64,000 nucleotides of DNA from Enterovibrio qingdaonensis (GTDB lineage: Bacteria > Pseudomonadota > Gammaproteobacteria > Enterobacterales > Vibrionaceae): NCBI RefSeq assembly GCF_028683135.1, contig NZ_JAJUBB010000008.1, forward strand, positions 167,631 through 231,630, given 5' to 3'. Shown in pieces: positions 18,190-27,869 of this stretch. How positions within the stretch are numbered: position 1 is the first letter of the stretch; each line of letters opens with the position of its first letter. A model generated the notes under the pieces. It made no database searches and was not told where the DNA came from. It worked only from the letters and a program-made list of their open reading frames with translations. A program made the position numbers and the translations under genes.

Positions 18190-18772
18190 CATCAACCTCC
18201 TGCCATGGAGAGAAAACAATCGTCTTGAAAGGCGACGCCAGTTCTACCTCGAGGGCTCGATTGTCGCGCTGTTGGTGATCGGCTTCTTAGGTATCGCCTT
18301 TTTCAATGGGCAGCGTCTTCTTTCTGCGCAAGAAGCGCGAAATGCGCGTTTAGATACTGAGATTCAAATCCTTGACCAGAAACTTGCAGAATTTTCAGAG
18401 AAAAAACTGGCCAGGGATGCCCTTGAAAAACGATTGAACTTGGTCAATAGCCTCCAGACGCAGCGAAACAACACCACAATGTTGTTCAACCTGCTGCCGG
18501 AAGTGACGCCGGATGGTGTCGTGCTGGACAGCGTTTCACTTAAAGCAGGAAAAGTGAATGTTAAAGGCAGGAGCCGCTCTAACGCGCAACTGGCTTCCTT
18601 ACTTGCCTTATTAGAATCGAAACCCGGCGCAACGGATGTTCAGATCCACTCCATCATTAATAACGATAACAGACAGCAAGAAGACGGCGCGGTAAACAGC
18701 TTTATGTTGACCTTTGCGTTGACGGAGTTTGTCTCTCCTGAACTGTCCGAAGAGGTGAAAAATGGAAGCTGA
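18179..18772 (+). CDS. pilN: Type IV pilus assembly protein PilN
   Basis: PilN is a bitopic inner-membrane protein. The conserved N-terminal NINLLPWRE at residues 4-12 is the PilM-binding peptide; a membrane helix follows (about 29-46), then a coiled coil (about 50-95) and a periplasmic ferredoxin-like domain that dimerises with PilO. It overlaps pilM and pilO by 11 bases each, suggesting translational coupling. Confidence 0.95.
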   Translation: MRSNINLLPWRENNRLERRRQFYLEGSIVALLVIGFLGIAFFNGQRLLSAQEARNARLDTEIQILDQKLAEFSEKKLARDALEKRLNLVNSLQTQRNNTTMLFNLLPEVTPDGVVLDSVSLKAGKVNVKGRSRSNAQLASLLALLESKPGATDVQIHSIINNDNRQQEDGAVNSFMLTFALTEFVSPELSEEVKNGS

Positions 18773-19355
18773 TTGGAGAGATTGGGAACTCGACGAAATA
18801 CCTGAATGGTCAGCCACTGCACGAAGAGTGGTTCTCACTATTACCGGTCTTATTGTTCTGGTTGCAGGATTGTTTTTCGTGGTTGCTCCAAGTTACGACC
18901 AAATTACGCAAGCCGAACAACAAGAAATGTTATTGAAAAACTCGTTTCGGTTTAAAGCGCAAAAAGTGGCGGCATTACCGGATGTTGATGAGCAGGTAGA
19001 GGCGTTGAATCGTTTCTATATCAGCTTGACCCGTCAACTGCCTCAGGATGAGGAGCTCGCCCAACTTCTGGCAGGGATAAACGACATTGGCCAACAGTAT
19101 GGCTTGTCGTTTGAACGGCTTGATTGGGGGTACAGAGAGCAGGTTGGTTGGTTATACAAAGTGCCTCTGGATATTGTTGTGACAGGGAATTACCAAGGGA
19201 TCGGCCAGTTTTCTGAAGCCATGGCTAGGTTGCCTCGAATCGTTGCGTTGCAAGATTTCAACTTAAAGCGAGAAGGTGATCAGGGTGAGATACTGAATTT
19301 TTCAGTGGCAGCACATACCTACCGTTACGTAGACCGTTATATGGAGGGGCAATGA
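18762..19355 (+). CDS. pilO: Type IV pilus assembly protein PilO
   Basis: PilO is a bitopic inner-membrane protein forming heterodimers with PilN. A short cytoplasmic N-terminus rich in Trp, Asp and Glu precedes a membrane helix (about residues 26-46), a coiled coil, and a periplasmic ferredoxin-like domain (LLAGINDIGQQYGLSFE onward). Its 3' end overlaps pilP by 4 bases. Confidence 0.94.
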   Translation: MEADWRDWELDEIPEWSATARRVVLTITGLIVLVAGLFFVVAPSYDQITQAEQQEMLLKNSFRFKAQKVAALPDVDEQVEALNRFYISLTRQLPQDEELAQLLAGINDIGQQYGLSFERLDWGYREQVGWLYKVPLDIVVTGNYQGIGQFSEAMARLPRIVALQDFNLKREGDQGEILNFSVAAHTYRYVDRYMEGQ

Positions 19356-19870
19356 GAGTACCAATAATCAGTCTTGTATTGGTTTTTGCCGCAGGGTGTT
19401 CTGACAGTGGCAATAATCAGGATCTTGAGGGTTTCATTACCAAAACCTATGCCGTCGCAGAAGTGACATCAACTCCGCTTCCTCCAGCACCGAAGTTTGA
19501 ACCGCTTGTGTTCGCGCCAACGGTGACGACTGACCCCTTTGTCATGCCCATTGCTCAGGAAGAAGATGAATATGCTCGCGTGGACTGCTGGCAACCTCAA
19601 AACTTACCTGCAAAAGACGCGTTAGAAGGGTTTGAGTTGTCGGCACTGCAGTTCAAAGGTGTCATTGGTACGCCAGGAAGTTACTGGGCGCTGGTGCAGT
19701 CACCAGATGCCACTATTCATAGAATTGGACCCGGACGCATGCTTGGAAATAACCGAGGTCGGGTTGAAAGTATTAGTCAGCACACGTTATCGCTGACTGA
19801 GCATTTGCCCGACGGGTTAGGATGCTGGACAAAGCGTAACGTTAAAGTGGCGATGGTTAATAAGGATTAA
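19352..19870 (+). CDS. pilP: Type IV pilus lipoprotein PilP
   Basis: PilP is a lipoprotein that connects the PilN/PilO complex with the PilQ secretin. The signal peptide ends in the lipobox FAAGC, with the lipidated cysteine at residue 16. A proline-rich linker follows, then the C-terminal beta domain (LQFKGVIGTPGSYWALVQSPDATIHRIGPG pattern from about residue 98). The ATG overlaps the pilO stop. Confidence 0.94.
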   Translation: MRVPIISLVLVFAAGCSDSGNNQDLEGFITKTYAVAEVTSTPLPPAPKFEPLVFAPTVTTDPFVMPIAQEEDEYARVDCWQPQNLPAKDALEGFELSALQFKGVIGTPGSYWALVQSPDATIHRIGPGRMLGNNRGRVESISQHTLSLTEHLPDGLGCWTKRNVKVAMVNKD

Positions 19871-19880
19871 AGAGGTTCGA

Positions 19881-21623
19881 ATGAAAGGACTTTGGAACGG
19901 AAGCCCAAGCATGCGCAAAGTCGTGCATTGGCTCAGTACACTGGCGATATGTCTCCCTGTAGCTCAATTGGCTTTCGCCAGTAATCAGCTGAATAACATT
20001 GAGTTGTTGGAGAAGGAAAACAATGCGTACAGCTTAGCATTGACGTTAGAGAACCCTGAAATATTGGCTAACTTTGATAAAACCAGTAGCGAACTTGCGA
20101 TCGTATTGAAAGACACCATCGCATCAGAAGAGTTAGCGGTAGACCGCGCAGTCAACGCGGGTGTGCTTCAACATATTTCGCTTTATCCAAAGGACGATGG
20201 GCTCGCGATAAGGTTGCAAGCCAATAGCCATTTTGGATACGACTATTTTCAATCAGACAACATTCTGACGATCGATGTGTTTCCGTCACTAACCGTGGTG
20301 AAATCGGGTGACGATACACTGGCAAAAACGACAGATAGCGGGAATATATCCATTAACTTTCAGGACATTCCTGTTCGCTCAGTTCTACAAATTCTCGCAG
20401 ACCATAATGGGTTTAACCTCGTTATTTCAGATTCAGTAGAAGGGAGTTTAACCCTCCGACTTGATAACGTTCCTTGGCAAAAAGCTTTGGATACCATTCT
20501 CACCGTTAAAGGGTTGGACAAGCGACAGAAAGGCGACATTCTTCTGATCGCGCCGAAAACAGAACTGGATGAGCAAGAACGTTTAGCGTTGGAGAAAATT
20601 CAGTTTGAGCGTGAAATGGCGTCACTGCGTTCCGAAGTCATTCAAATTCGCTACGCCAGTGCAGAAGCCTTTAAAGAAATGCTTGAAGGCGATGACGAGA
20701 GTGGCGAAGAGACCGTTGCTCTGTTGTCTGAGCGAGGTAGCGTTGCCGTTGATCCTCGAACTAACTCGCTGATTGTTACCGACCTCTCTGACAATATTGA
20801 CGTTGTCACTGCACTGCTTGCGAGCCTTGATGTCCCAGTAGACCAAGTGGAAATTGAAGCGCGTATTGTGACGGTCGATGAAGGCACCTTGGATGAATTG
20901 GGCGTCCGTTGGGGTGTCGTCAATCAAAATGGCGATTTCACAACGGGTAGCTCCATAGAAGGAAACTGGCAACACACAGATCGCATTGACTGGCTGGGGG
21001 ATGGCGAGCAACCCGATATGGTCAACATTGATGATTACCTTAACGTCAACCTAGGCGCTGTTAGTCCAAACGCAACCAGCATTGCATTCTCAATCGCCAA
21101 TTTAGGTCGTGATCTGTTGTTGGACTTAGAGCTTTCTGCGTTGCAGTCAGAAAACCGTGCAGAAATTATTTCAAGTCCACGTCTGCTGACCACCAATAAG
21201 CGTCCTGCCTACATTGAGCAAGGTACTGAACTTCCGTATCTAGAAGCGTCGTCAAGTGGCGCGACCGCCGTGTCGTTTAAGAAAGCCGTTCTTAGTTTGT
21301 CAGTGACACCGCAAATCACGCCAGACAATATGCTGGTGTTAGATTTGGTGGTGACTCAAGACAAGCCCTCTGTGACAGTAAAAGCGGGTAATGGTGAGGC
21401 GATGGCCATCAACACCCAACGGATTGGCACGCAAGTGCTGGTGAACGACGGAGAGACCATCGTATTAGGCGGTATTTTCCAGCATGAGGTAGCGAACATT
21501 GAGGAAAAAGTGCCTTTGTTGGGTGATATTCCTGGTTTAGGTATGCTTTTCCGCCGAAATTATGAGTCGATGGGTAAGCGAGAATTACTTATTTTCGTCA
21601 CGCCAAGGGTCATGGTGCAATAA
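19881..21623 (+). CDS. pilQ: Type IV pilus secretin PilQ
   Basis: PilQ forms the outer-membrane channel through which the pilus emerges and through which DNA enters during natural transformation. A signal peptide with cleavage after about residue 33 (LAFA) is followed by an AMIN domain, an STN/N0 domain (NISINFQDIPVRSVLQILAD), the secretin N1 domain, and the secretin barrel with VEIEARIVTVDE and the C-terminal PLLGDIPGLGMLFR signature. The 580-residue length is that of Vibrio PilQ. AGAGG lies before the ATG at 19881; a later ATG at 19911 would shorten the signal peptide. Confidence 0.96.
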   Translation: MKGLWNGSPSMRKVVHWLSTLAICLPVAQLAFASNQLNNIELLEKENNAYSLALTLENPEILANFDKTSSELAIVLKDTIASEELAVDRAVNAGVLQHISLYPKDDGLAIRLQANSHFGYDYFQSDNILTIDVFPSLTVVKSGDDTLAKTTDSGNISINFQDIPVRSVLQILADHNGFNLVISDSVEGSLTLRLDNVPWQKALDTILTVKGLDKRQKGDILLIAPKTELDEQERLALEKIQFEREMASLRSEVIQIRYASAEAFKEMLEGDDESGEETVALLSERGSVAVDPRTNSLIVTDLSDNIDVVTALLASLDVPVDQVEIEARIVTVDEGTLDELGVRWGVVNQNGDFTTGSSIEGNWQHTDRIDWLGDGEQPDMVNIDDYLNVNLGAVSPNATSIAFSIANLGRDLLLDLELSALQSENRAEIISSPRLLTTNKRPAYIEQGTELPYLEASSSGATAVSFKKAVLSLSVTPQITPDNMLVLDLVVTQDKPSVTVKAGNGEAMAINTQRIGTQVLVNDGETIVLGGIFQHEVANIEEKVPLLGDIPGLGMLFRRNYESMGKRELLIFVTPRVMVQ

Positions 21624-21677
21624 AAATACTGCCAGCTTGATGCTAAGTGGCGGAAAAACCGATATTCTTCAATAGGT

Positions 21678-21706
21678 CTGAAAGCTGCAGTCTCTGCGGC
21701 TTTCAG
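21678..21706 (+). terminator. Hairpin after pilQ, possible terminator
   Basis: A 13-base stem CTGAAAGCTGCAG / CTGCGGCTTTCAG with one wobble pair and a TCT loop follows the pilQ stop by about 55 bases. The following bases are pyrimidine-rich but not a T run, so termination may be partial and leave aroK cotranscribed. Confidence 0.5.
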
Positions 21707-21906
21707 CCTCTCTCTTTGCCCTACATTCTCTGAGAAGCGACTTAAACCCCAACATTGGCGTATTTTAAGTTGCCAAAGGGCTAGTTGACCTGAGATAATT
21801 TTTGGTCTGATCACGAATTATCTGTGAGGAATTTGGCGCCTCGGGCTTTCGGATAGCGAGCCTGCGGGCGGTGTTGTTTTCATTAACCGCGCGTAAACTG
21901 CTTAAA

Positions 21907-22425
21907 ATGGCTGAAAAACGAAATATCTTTCTTGTAGGTCCAATGGGGGCTGGCAAAAGCACAATTGGTCGACACCTTGCACAACAACTACACATGGAAT
22001 TTTTTGACTCGGACACCGTGATCGAAGAGCGTACTGGTGCTGATATCGCATGGGTGTTCGATGTTGAGGGTGAAGAGGGATTCCGCGCTCGTGAAGAGCA
22101 CGTAATCAACGACCTTACTGAAAAACAAGGTATCGTTCTGGCAACGGGTGGTGGTTCAATTAAGAGCCGTGAAAGCCGCAACCGTCTGTCTGCTCGTGGT
22201 ATTGTGGTTTACTTGGAAACCACCATTGAAAAACAATTGGCGCGTACCCAGCGTGATAAGAAGCGTCCGTTGCTTCAAACTGAACAGCCTCGTGAAGTGC
22301 TGGAAGCACTGGCTGACGAGCGTAATCCACTGTACGAAGAAATTGCTGACTACGTTGTTCGCACTGACGATCAAAGTGCAAAAGTGGTAGCAAACCAGAT
22401 CATCGAACTGCTGGAAAATCACTAA
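21907..22425 (+). CDS. aroK: Shikimate kinase I
   Basis: AroK phosphorylates shikimate at O3 in the aromatic amino acid pathway. The Walker A loop GPMGAGKST is at residues 10-18, the shikimate-binding DSDTVIE and ATGGGS motifs follow, and the lid is [11 protein letters not shown] chose the ATG at 21907 (172 residues, [18 protein letters not shown]), matching relatives; the upstream ATG at 21871 adds 12 unrelated residues. The ribosome-binding site is weak. It heads the aroK-aroB-damX-dam cluster typical of gamma-proteobacteria and lies 283 bases after pilQ. Confidence 0.96.
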   Translation: MAEKRNIFLVGPMGAGKSTIGRHLAQQLHMEFFDSDTVIEERTGADIAWVFDVEGEEGFRAREEHVINDLTEKQGIVLATGGGSIKSRESRNRLSARGIVVYLETTIEKQLARTQRDKKRPLLQTEQPREVLEALADERNPLYEEIADYVVRTDDQSAKVVANQIIELLENH

Positions 22426-22443
22426 GAAATAGAAAGGAATTCC

Positions 22444-23520
22444 ATGGAAAGGATCGACGTAAACCTTGGCGACAGAAGTTACCCCATTTCGATAGGCGCA
22501 GGATTACTCGCTGATCCCGCCTTATTCTCTGACGCTAAAGGCCGTCGTGTGGTGGTAGTGACCAATGAAACCATTGCGCCGCTTTACGCCGATCTTTTAT
22601 TGGAAACCTTAAGTAAAGCTGGCGGAGAGCCAGCTTTATTGTCCCTGCCGGATGGCGAGCAATACAAAACACTCGATACTTTCAATACCATCAATTCTTT
22701 CTTACTCGAGGGGAATTATGCCCGTGACGTACTTATTGTTGCGTTGGGTGGCGGTGTGATTGGCGATGTTGTGGGTTTTGCTGCTGCGTGCTACCAACGG
22801 GGCGTAGACTTTATTCAGGTACCAACCACACTGCTGTCACAAGTTGACTCATCAGTCGGTGGAAAAACAGCGGTCAATCATCCTCTTGGTAAGAATATGA
22901 TTGGCGCATTTTACCAGCCGAAAGCAGTTGTGATTGATATCGACGTACTTAACACCTTACCTCAGCGAGAATTTGCTGCGGGCATGGCTGAAGTCATTAA
23001 ATACGGCATCATTGCAGATAGCCCATTTTTCCATTGGCTGGAAGGCAACTTGGCTCCACTAAACCAGCTTGACGCTGGCGCGCTTGTTTATGCGATTAAG
23101 CGTTGCTGTCAGATTAAAGCTGATGTGGTGGAAGAAGATGAGAAAGAGTCGGGCGTTCGCGCTTTACTTAATCTTGGCCACACCTTCGGGCATGCTATTG
23201 AAGCGGAAATGGGGTATGGCAATTGGCTGCACGGTGAAGCTGTCGCGGCAGGTACCGTGATGGCGGCAACAACGGCACATCTTCAGCAATTGCTTTCAAA
23301 AGAAGATGTTATCCGTATCACTTCCTTGCTCGAAAATGCAAAACTTCCCGTGAAAGCACCGACCTCTATGGGCTATGATGCTTTTATTAAGCACATGAAG
23401 CGCGATAAAAAAGTGCTTTCAGGGCAACTACGTTTTGTTTTGCCTACCTCAATTGGAACGGCGGAAGTGGTTTCTAATGTATCTCCAGAAACGCTTGCAG
23501 AGGTCATTACGACACATTAA
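22444..23520 (+). CDS. aroB: 3-Dehydroquinate synthase
   Basis: AroB converts DAHP to 3-dehydroquinate, the second shikimate-pathway step, using NAD and a divalent metal. The NAD-binding [13 protein letters not shown], the lysine-rich [14 protein letters not shown] and the metal ligands in [13 protein letters not shown] are all present. The 358-residue length is normal. AAAGGAA precedes the ATG, 18 bases after aroK, so the two are probably cotranscribed. Confidence 0.97.
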   Translation: MERIDVNLGDRSYPISIGAGLLADPALFSDAKGRRVVVVTNETIAPLYADLLLETLSKAGGEPALLSLPDGEQYKTLDTFNTINSFLLEGNYARDVLIVALGGGVIGDVVGFAAACYQRGVDFIQVPTTLLSQVDSSVGGKTAVNHPLGKNMIGAFYQPKAVVIDIDVLNTLPQREFAAGMAEVIKYGIIADSPFFHWLEGNLAPLNQLDAGALVYAIKRCCQIKADVVEEDEKESGVRALLNLGHTFGHAIEAEMGYGNWLHGEAVAAGTVMAATTAHLQQLLSKEDVIRITSLLENAKLPVKAPTSMGYDAFIKHMKRDKKVLSGQLRFVLPTSIGTAEVVSNVSPETLAEVITTH

Positions 23521-23532
23521 GCGGGTTTGTAT

Positions 23533-25077
23533 ATGACAGGCTCCCATGACATGATTGCGTTGGATTTGGATAGCCAAATCCAATTATTGTCGCGCATTCA
23601 ATTTCTGACACGCTTTAGCTCTAACCTTGTTCAAATCACGGGGGAAGCGGGTGCTGGAAAGACTTGGCTGAGCGAGCGCTACCTCGAAAACTGGGCTAAC
23701 GAGCCCACGCAATCTCTCCTCATTTGTAACACTAGCCAACAGGATGCGCAGCACCGCGCGATTATCTTGCGACAAATTGTGCGCGATGGTGTCTTCAACG
23801 AAAACGACTCTATGCTTCAAAGCTTGGAGTACATGTTGGAAGGGAACAGTGTTCACGCCCTGATTGTGATCGACAATGCGCAGCGACTCAGTGCGAATAT
23901 TATCGCTGAGCTTTGGGCGTTGGTGACAGAAGCACAGCAACGAAACAATTGGCAAATCAATGTACTGCTGTTTAGCTTACGAGGTAAGCTGAACAAATGG
24001 CTCCACAAAGTCTCCTATGGCCAAGGGGTGAAACCGCTTGAGCTTGAGATCAGCCCGCTCGCCGATAACGAGCGCGAAATGTTTATTGAAGTCATGATGG
24101 TCAGTCGTCAATTAGATGCCGCACAACGGCGGGCACTGAAAGCGAAAGCAGCGTTGTTACCGTCATTACCTGGTGCGTTAAAAGGCTTAGGCCAACAGGA
24201 GATATCGTCAATGGAAGAGAAGAAGCGCCGCTCACTTATTCCTTTGGTTTTGCTCGTGCTGTTTCTTCTCGTCATTGGTGGTGGTTTGGTTTGGTGGGCA
24301 GTGAAACCACAAATGCAAACAGTCCCGGTTGAGATCGCTGAAACCGTGACAGATGGCGTGAAGTCACTGAACGAAATCCTTGATGAGCAAGAAAAAGCAT
24401 TGTCAGAAGCGGGCAGTCAAGCCGATGACGAATTGGTCGCAACCGGTGAAGTCACTGACGATACCATCAATCTGCCAGATGAACCTGTGGTTGAGGGGAT
24501 GACAGTAGGTCGCAGAGACCCTAGTCGTCGTATTGTCGTGCCGGATAATGTGGTGGATGCCATCATTGATGATCAAGAAACCGGCGGCGATGGTACAGCC
24601 GCAGTGCAAGAACCACTCATCCCTGAGTTAGCTGCGAATGCGCCTGTGGTTGAAGAGACGAAACCTGTTGCTGTTGCAAAGCCAGAGGTGGAATTGGTCG
24701 CTGAAGTTATCGCGCCAAAACCTGAAGCAGTTCCGGCACCAATAGCAGAGCCAGCAGCGGCACCGTTAGTTGATGTTCCGCTTGCAAATAAAGTGTTGCT
24801 CACTGTTCCAGCCTCTCGCTACGCACTGCAATTGGCTGCATTGCAATCAAAGCAGGCAGCGAATGAGTTTATGCAAGAGTACGAGCTTGGTGGAACGGCA
24901 CTTGTCTACGAAACGCGCAGAAACGGTGAGCCTTGGTTTATGGTGCTTGTCGGTGACTACCCTTCAGTGGCAGATGCACGACGTGCGGAAGTGGCGTTGC
25001 CTGAGAGTGTTCGTAACCTAACGCCATGGGCAAAATCATTCACGCAAATCCATAAAGAGATTGCACTAGCAAATTAA
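23533..25077 (+). CDS. damX: Cell-division SPOR protein DamX with N-terminal AAA ATPase domain
   Basis: DamX is an inner-membrane division protein recruited to septal glycan strands. Residues to about 215 form an AAA-type ATPase domain (Walker A GEAGAGKTWL, Walker B HALIVIDNAQRL). A membrane helix lies near residues 232-254, followed by an acidic and proline/alanine-rich linker, and a C-terminal SPOR domain (about 425-505, YALQLAALQSKQAANEF to WFMVLVGDYPS). The start is uncertain: ATG 23533 is taken, with TTG 23527 or ATG 23551 as alternatives; none has a strong ribosome-binding site. It lies between aroB and dam as in E. coli. Confidence 0.9.
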   Translation: MTGSHDMIALDLDSQIQLLSRIQFLTRFSSNLVQITGEAGAGKTWLSERYLENWANEPTQSLLICNTSQQDAQHRAIILRQIVRDGVFNENDSMLQSLEYMLEGNSVHALIVIDNAQRLSANIIAELWALVTEAQQRNNWQINVLLFSLRGKLNKWLHKVSYGQGVKPLELEISPLADNEREMFIEVMMVSRQLDAAQRRALKAKAALLPSLPGALKGLGQQEISSMEEKKRRSLIPLVLLVLFLLVIGGGLVWWAVKPQMQTVPVEIAETVTDGVKSLNEILDEQEKALSEAGSQADDELVATGEVTDDTINLPDEPVVEGMTVGRRDPSRRIVVPDNVVDAIIDDQETGGDGTAAVQEPLIPELAANAPVVEETKPVAVAKPEVELVAEVIAPKPEAVPAPIAEPAAAPLVDVPLANKVLLTVPASRYALQLAALQSKQAANEFMQEYELGGTALVYETRRNGEPWFMVLVGDYPSVADARRAEVALPESVRNLTPWAKSFTQIHKEIALAN

Positions 25078-25180
25078 CCCCGTACTTCGGTACACAAGGC
25101 ACGAATTAACGCTGATTGATGGTGAAAAATAAGATACAATCCGCCACCTTTCGTACAGCAGTGGTGGTGGATACACATTA

Positions 25181-26014
25181 ATGAAAAAGCATCGTGCCTT
25201 TCTTAAGTGGGCCGGGGGTAAATACTCTCTGGTTGAAGATATCCGCAAGCACCTGCCTGAAGGCAAAAAGCTGATCGAGCCTTTTGTCGGGGCGGGGTCT
25301 GTGTTTTTGAACACGGACTATGAGCATTATCGCCTTGCTGACATTAACCCTGATCTCATTAATCTGTATAACCTGCTTAAGCAGGAGCCTACGCGCTATA
25401 TCGATGACGTGAGAAAACTCTTCACTCAAGAGTACAACCAAAAGGGTGCGTACCTCTCTATTCGAGAAGAGTTCAATAAGACGAAAGATCCGTATCTTCG
25501 TTCTCTGTATTTCCTGTATATGAACCGCCACGGGTTTAATGGCCTTTGCCGTTACAACAAAAAAGGCGGCTTCAATGTGCCGTTTGGTTCATACAAAAAA
25601 CCGTATTTCCCACAAGCTGAGCTTGAGTTTTTCTCTGAGAAATCAAAGAAAGCGACATTTGTGTGTGAAGGGTATCAGCAGAGCTTTAAAGCGGCTCGCC
25701 GTGGCAGTGTTATTTACTGCGATCCACCGTATGCGCCACTATCAACGACGGCGAATTTCACCACCTATGCCAGTGGGGGATTTAGCTTGGACGATCAAGC
25801 TCTGTTGGGTGAACACGCGCGTAAAGCCGCGACTGAAAAAAGCGTGCCTGTGCTGATTTCGAATCATGACACGCCGTTGACACGTAGCTTGTATCATGGC
25901 GCACACCTGAATGTTGTGAGAGTGAAGCGCACCATCAGCCGAAATGGCAGTGGTCGCAACAAAGTGGATGAATTACTGGCACTGTTCGCCTGTGAAAGCC
26001 CAGAGTTGCCCTAA
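25181..26014 (+). CDS. dam: DNA adenine methyltransferase (GATC-specific)
   Basis: Dam methylates the adenine of GATC and governs mismatch repair strand choice and replication timing. The S-adenosylmethionine motif FLKWAGGK is at residues 7-14, PFVGAGSVFLN follows, and the catalytic DPPY is at 181-184, the same position as in E. coli Dam. The 277-residue length is normal. A hairpin-forming sequence (CCGCCACC at 25141-25148 region and GGTGGTGG before the start) lies immediately upstream, with a possible -10 TACAAT at 25135-25140. Confidence 0.97.
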   Translation: MKKHRAFLKWAGGKYSLVEDIRKHLPEGKKLIEPFVGAGSVFLNTDYEHYRLADINPDLINLYNLLKQEPTRYIDDVRKLFTQEYNQKGAYLSIREEFNKTKDPYLRSLYFLYMNRHGFNGLCRYNKKGGFNVPFGSYKKPYFPQAELEFFSEKSKKATFVCEGYQQSFKAARRGSVIYCDPPYAPLSTTANFTTYASGGFSLDDQALLGEHARKAATEKSVPVLISNHDTPLTRSLYHGAHLNVVRVKRTISRNGSGRNKVDELLALFACESPELP

Positions 26015-26032
26015 GCGAGAGTCGCTTTCAGG

Positions 26033-26278
26033 TTAGGATGGCGTGATTAATGACACCACGCCAATCAAACCAAGTACAAACAGAATAACGAAGACAACAC
26101 CGACGACAATGTATGGCACCATGCTGGCTTGCTGGAAATCGCGTTGTCGGTTTTTGTCTGATTGCACGCCAAACATTGCCGCAAAAACACTTTTGACTAT
26201 CTCCAATATACCAACCTTGTTGTCCTTGGGTTCTTCTGTCCGTTTCACCTTCATCACTCCTTTTCTTTCCTCTGCCAT
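26033..26278 (-). CDS. DUF2970 family small membrane protein
   Basis: The product matches the DUF2970 pattern: a conserved ILEIVKSVFAAMFGVQSDKN amphipathic stretch, RDFQ, and one C-terminal membrane helix (MVPYIVVGVVFVILFVLGLIGVVSL is the hydrophobic part, split here as PYIVVGVVFVILF and VLGLIGVVSL). Function is unknown. Start choice is open: ATG 26278 (MAEERKG) is used; ATG 26254 has AAGGAG very close upstream and is a good alternative; ATG 26317 seems too long. It converges on dam and is divergent from rpe. Confidence 0.72.
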   Translation of the reverse strand: MAEERKGVMKVKRTEEPKDNKVGILEIVKSVFAAMFGVQSDKNRQRDFQQASMVPYIVVGVVFVILFVLGLIGVVSLITPS

Positions 26279-26356
26279 CAGCTTAGCGCATCCTGTTTCT
26301 GCCGGTTGTACCAGCACTAAAACCTTCAGGTTATGGTATGAATCAAAGTATCTGAT

Positions 26357-26385
26357 AGGACAGCGCGTTCTGGATCGGGTAGAAT
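26357..26385 (+). promoter_or_regulatory. Predicted rpe operon promoter
   Basis: AGGACA (26357-26362) and TAGAAT (26380-26385) are 17 bases apart, about 40 bases before the rpe ATG. Confidence 0.4.
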
Positions 26386-26421
26386 TGCGCCGACTTTTTA
26401 AGTGGCAAGTGAGGCTATAGG

Positions 26422-27096
26422 ATGAAGGATTTTCTCATTGCGCCGTCGATTCTGTCGGCGGATTTCGCACGGTTAGGTGAAGATGTCGAAAAAGTGCTGG
26501 CAGCGGGTGCTGACGTGGTGCATTTTGACGTGATGGATAACCATTACGTGCCAAACCTGACATTTGGTGCACCTATCTGTAAAGCACTTCGTGACTATGG
26601 CATCACTGCGCCAATCGACGTTCACCTGATGGTGAAACCAGTCGACCGCATTATTCCGGACTTCGCGAAAGCGGGGGCCAGTATGATCACTTTCCACGTC
26701 GAAGCCAGTGAGCATGTAGATCGTACGCTGCAACTCATCAAAGAGCACGGCTGTCAGGCGGGTCTGGTGTTTAACCCTGCAACCCCGCTGCACCACCTTG
26801 ACCACGTAATGGATAAAGTGGACATGATTTTGCTGATGTCGGTAAACCCTGGTTTCGGCGGTCAGTCTTTCATCCCTGAAACGTTGAACAAGTTGCGTGA
26901 AGTGCGTCGTCGTATCGACGAAAGCGGTCGCGACATTCGCCTAGAAATCGACGGCGGTGTGAAAGTTGACAATATTCGTGAAATTGCAGAAGCAGGTGCG
27001 GACATGTTCGTTGCAGGCTCGGCGATTTTCAGTCACCCAGACTACAAAGCGGTGATTGATGAAATGCGTGCAGAATTGAGCAAAGTAGGACAATAA
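26422..27096 (+). CDS. rpe: Ribulose-phosphate 3-epimerase
   Basis: Rpe interconverts ribulose 5-phosphate and xylulose 5-phosphate in the pentose phosphate pathway. The TIM-barrel motifs [35 protein letters not shown] and [10 protein letters not shown] are intact, including the metal-binding His and Asp residues. The 224-residue length is normal. It starts the rpe-gph-trpS cluster, which follows dam in many gamma-proteobacteria. Confidence 0.97.
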   Translation: MKDFLIAPSILSADFARLGEDVEKVLAAGADVVHFDVMDNHYVPNLTFGAPICKALRDYGITAPIDVHLMVKPVDRIIPDFAKAGASMITFHVEASEHVDRTLQLIKEHGCQAGLVFNPATPLHHLDHVMDKVDMILLMSVNPGFGGQSFIPETLNKLREVRRRIDESGRDIRLEIDGGVKVDNIREIAEAGADMFVAGSAIFSHPDYKAVIDEMRAELSKVGQ

Positions 27097-27099
27097 ACA

Positions 27100-27798
27100 G
27101 TGACGGTAAATTTCGACACAATCAAATATGTGGCGTTTGACCTTGATGGTACGTTAGTAGATAGCGTACCCGATCTGGCTGAAGGCATTCGTATGGCACT
27201 GGCAGATGTGGAACTCCACACAGTGACTGATGACGATGTCCGCAACTGGATTGGCAACGGTGCTGAAATCATGTTGAAGCGCGCTTTGAGCCAAAGTGTC
27301 ACCATTCGTGCAGATATCGACGAAGCACTTTATACCCAAGTCCGTGAGCGTTTTGACTTTCACTATGCCAATAACGGCCACGGTAAAACCATTGTTTACC
27401 CTGGTGTAAAAGAAACGCTGACCGAACTGAAAGACGCCGGTTACACCTTAGGTATTGTGACCAACAAACCGTATCAGTTTGTGCCGGAAATCTTAGCGGA
27501 TCTGGATTTGGCGCAGTACTTTACCGATGTGATCGGTGGTGATTCTCTGCCAACCAACAAGCCAGAGCCAGAAGGTCTTTTCAGTCTTCGTGATAAGCAT
27601 GGCCTGAGCAATGAAAACATGCTGATGGTCGGCGATTCGAAAAACGATATTCTTGCCGCAAAAAATGCCGGTTTTGCCTCTGTTGGCCTGACTTACGGGT
27701 ACAACTATGGAGAGCCGATCAGCGACAGCACACCTGAGTTTGTTGCTGAGCACTTCAATCAGCTATTAACGGTTCTCAGCACCGAAAAAACAGCGTAA
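27100..27798 (+). CDS. gph: Phosphoglycolate phosphatase
   Basis: This HAD-family hydrolase removes phosphate from 2-phosphoglycolate, formed during DNA repair. Motif I FDLDGTLVDS carries Asp14 and Asp16, motif II GIVTNK, and motif III MVGDSKNDILAAKNAG are intact. The start is GTG, with AGGA about 9 bases upstream, only 3 bases after the rpe stop, indicating translational coupling. Gph in vibrios is about this length (232 residues). Confidence 0.95.
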   Translation: MTVNFDTIKYVAFDLDGTLVDSVPDLAEGIRMALADVELHTVTDDDVRNWIGNGAEIMLKRALSQSVTIRADIDEALYTQVRERFDFHYANNGHGKTIVYPGVKETLTELKDAGYTLGIVTNKPYQFVPEILADLDLAQYFTDVIGGDSLPTNKPEPEGLFSLRDKHGLSNENMLMVGDSKNDILAAKNAGFASVGLTYGYNYGEPISDSTPEFVAEHFNQLLTVLSTEKTA

Positions 27799-27817
27799 AT
27801 TAAACACAAATAAATCA

Positions 27818-27843
27818 CAGCCGATGCGTGGTCGCGTCGGCTG
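27818..27843 (+). other. Hairpin in the gph-trpS intercistronic space
   Basis: An 11-base stem (CAGCCGATGCG / CGCGTCGGCTG, one G-U pair) with a TGGT loop lies 26 bases before the trpS ATG. No T run follows, so it looks like an mRNA stability or processing element rather than a terminator. No tryptophan codons are nearby that would suggest attenuation. Confidence 0.6.
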
Positions 27844-27869
27844 ATTCTACTGATAGGAACAAAAAGACC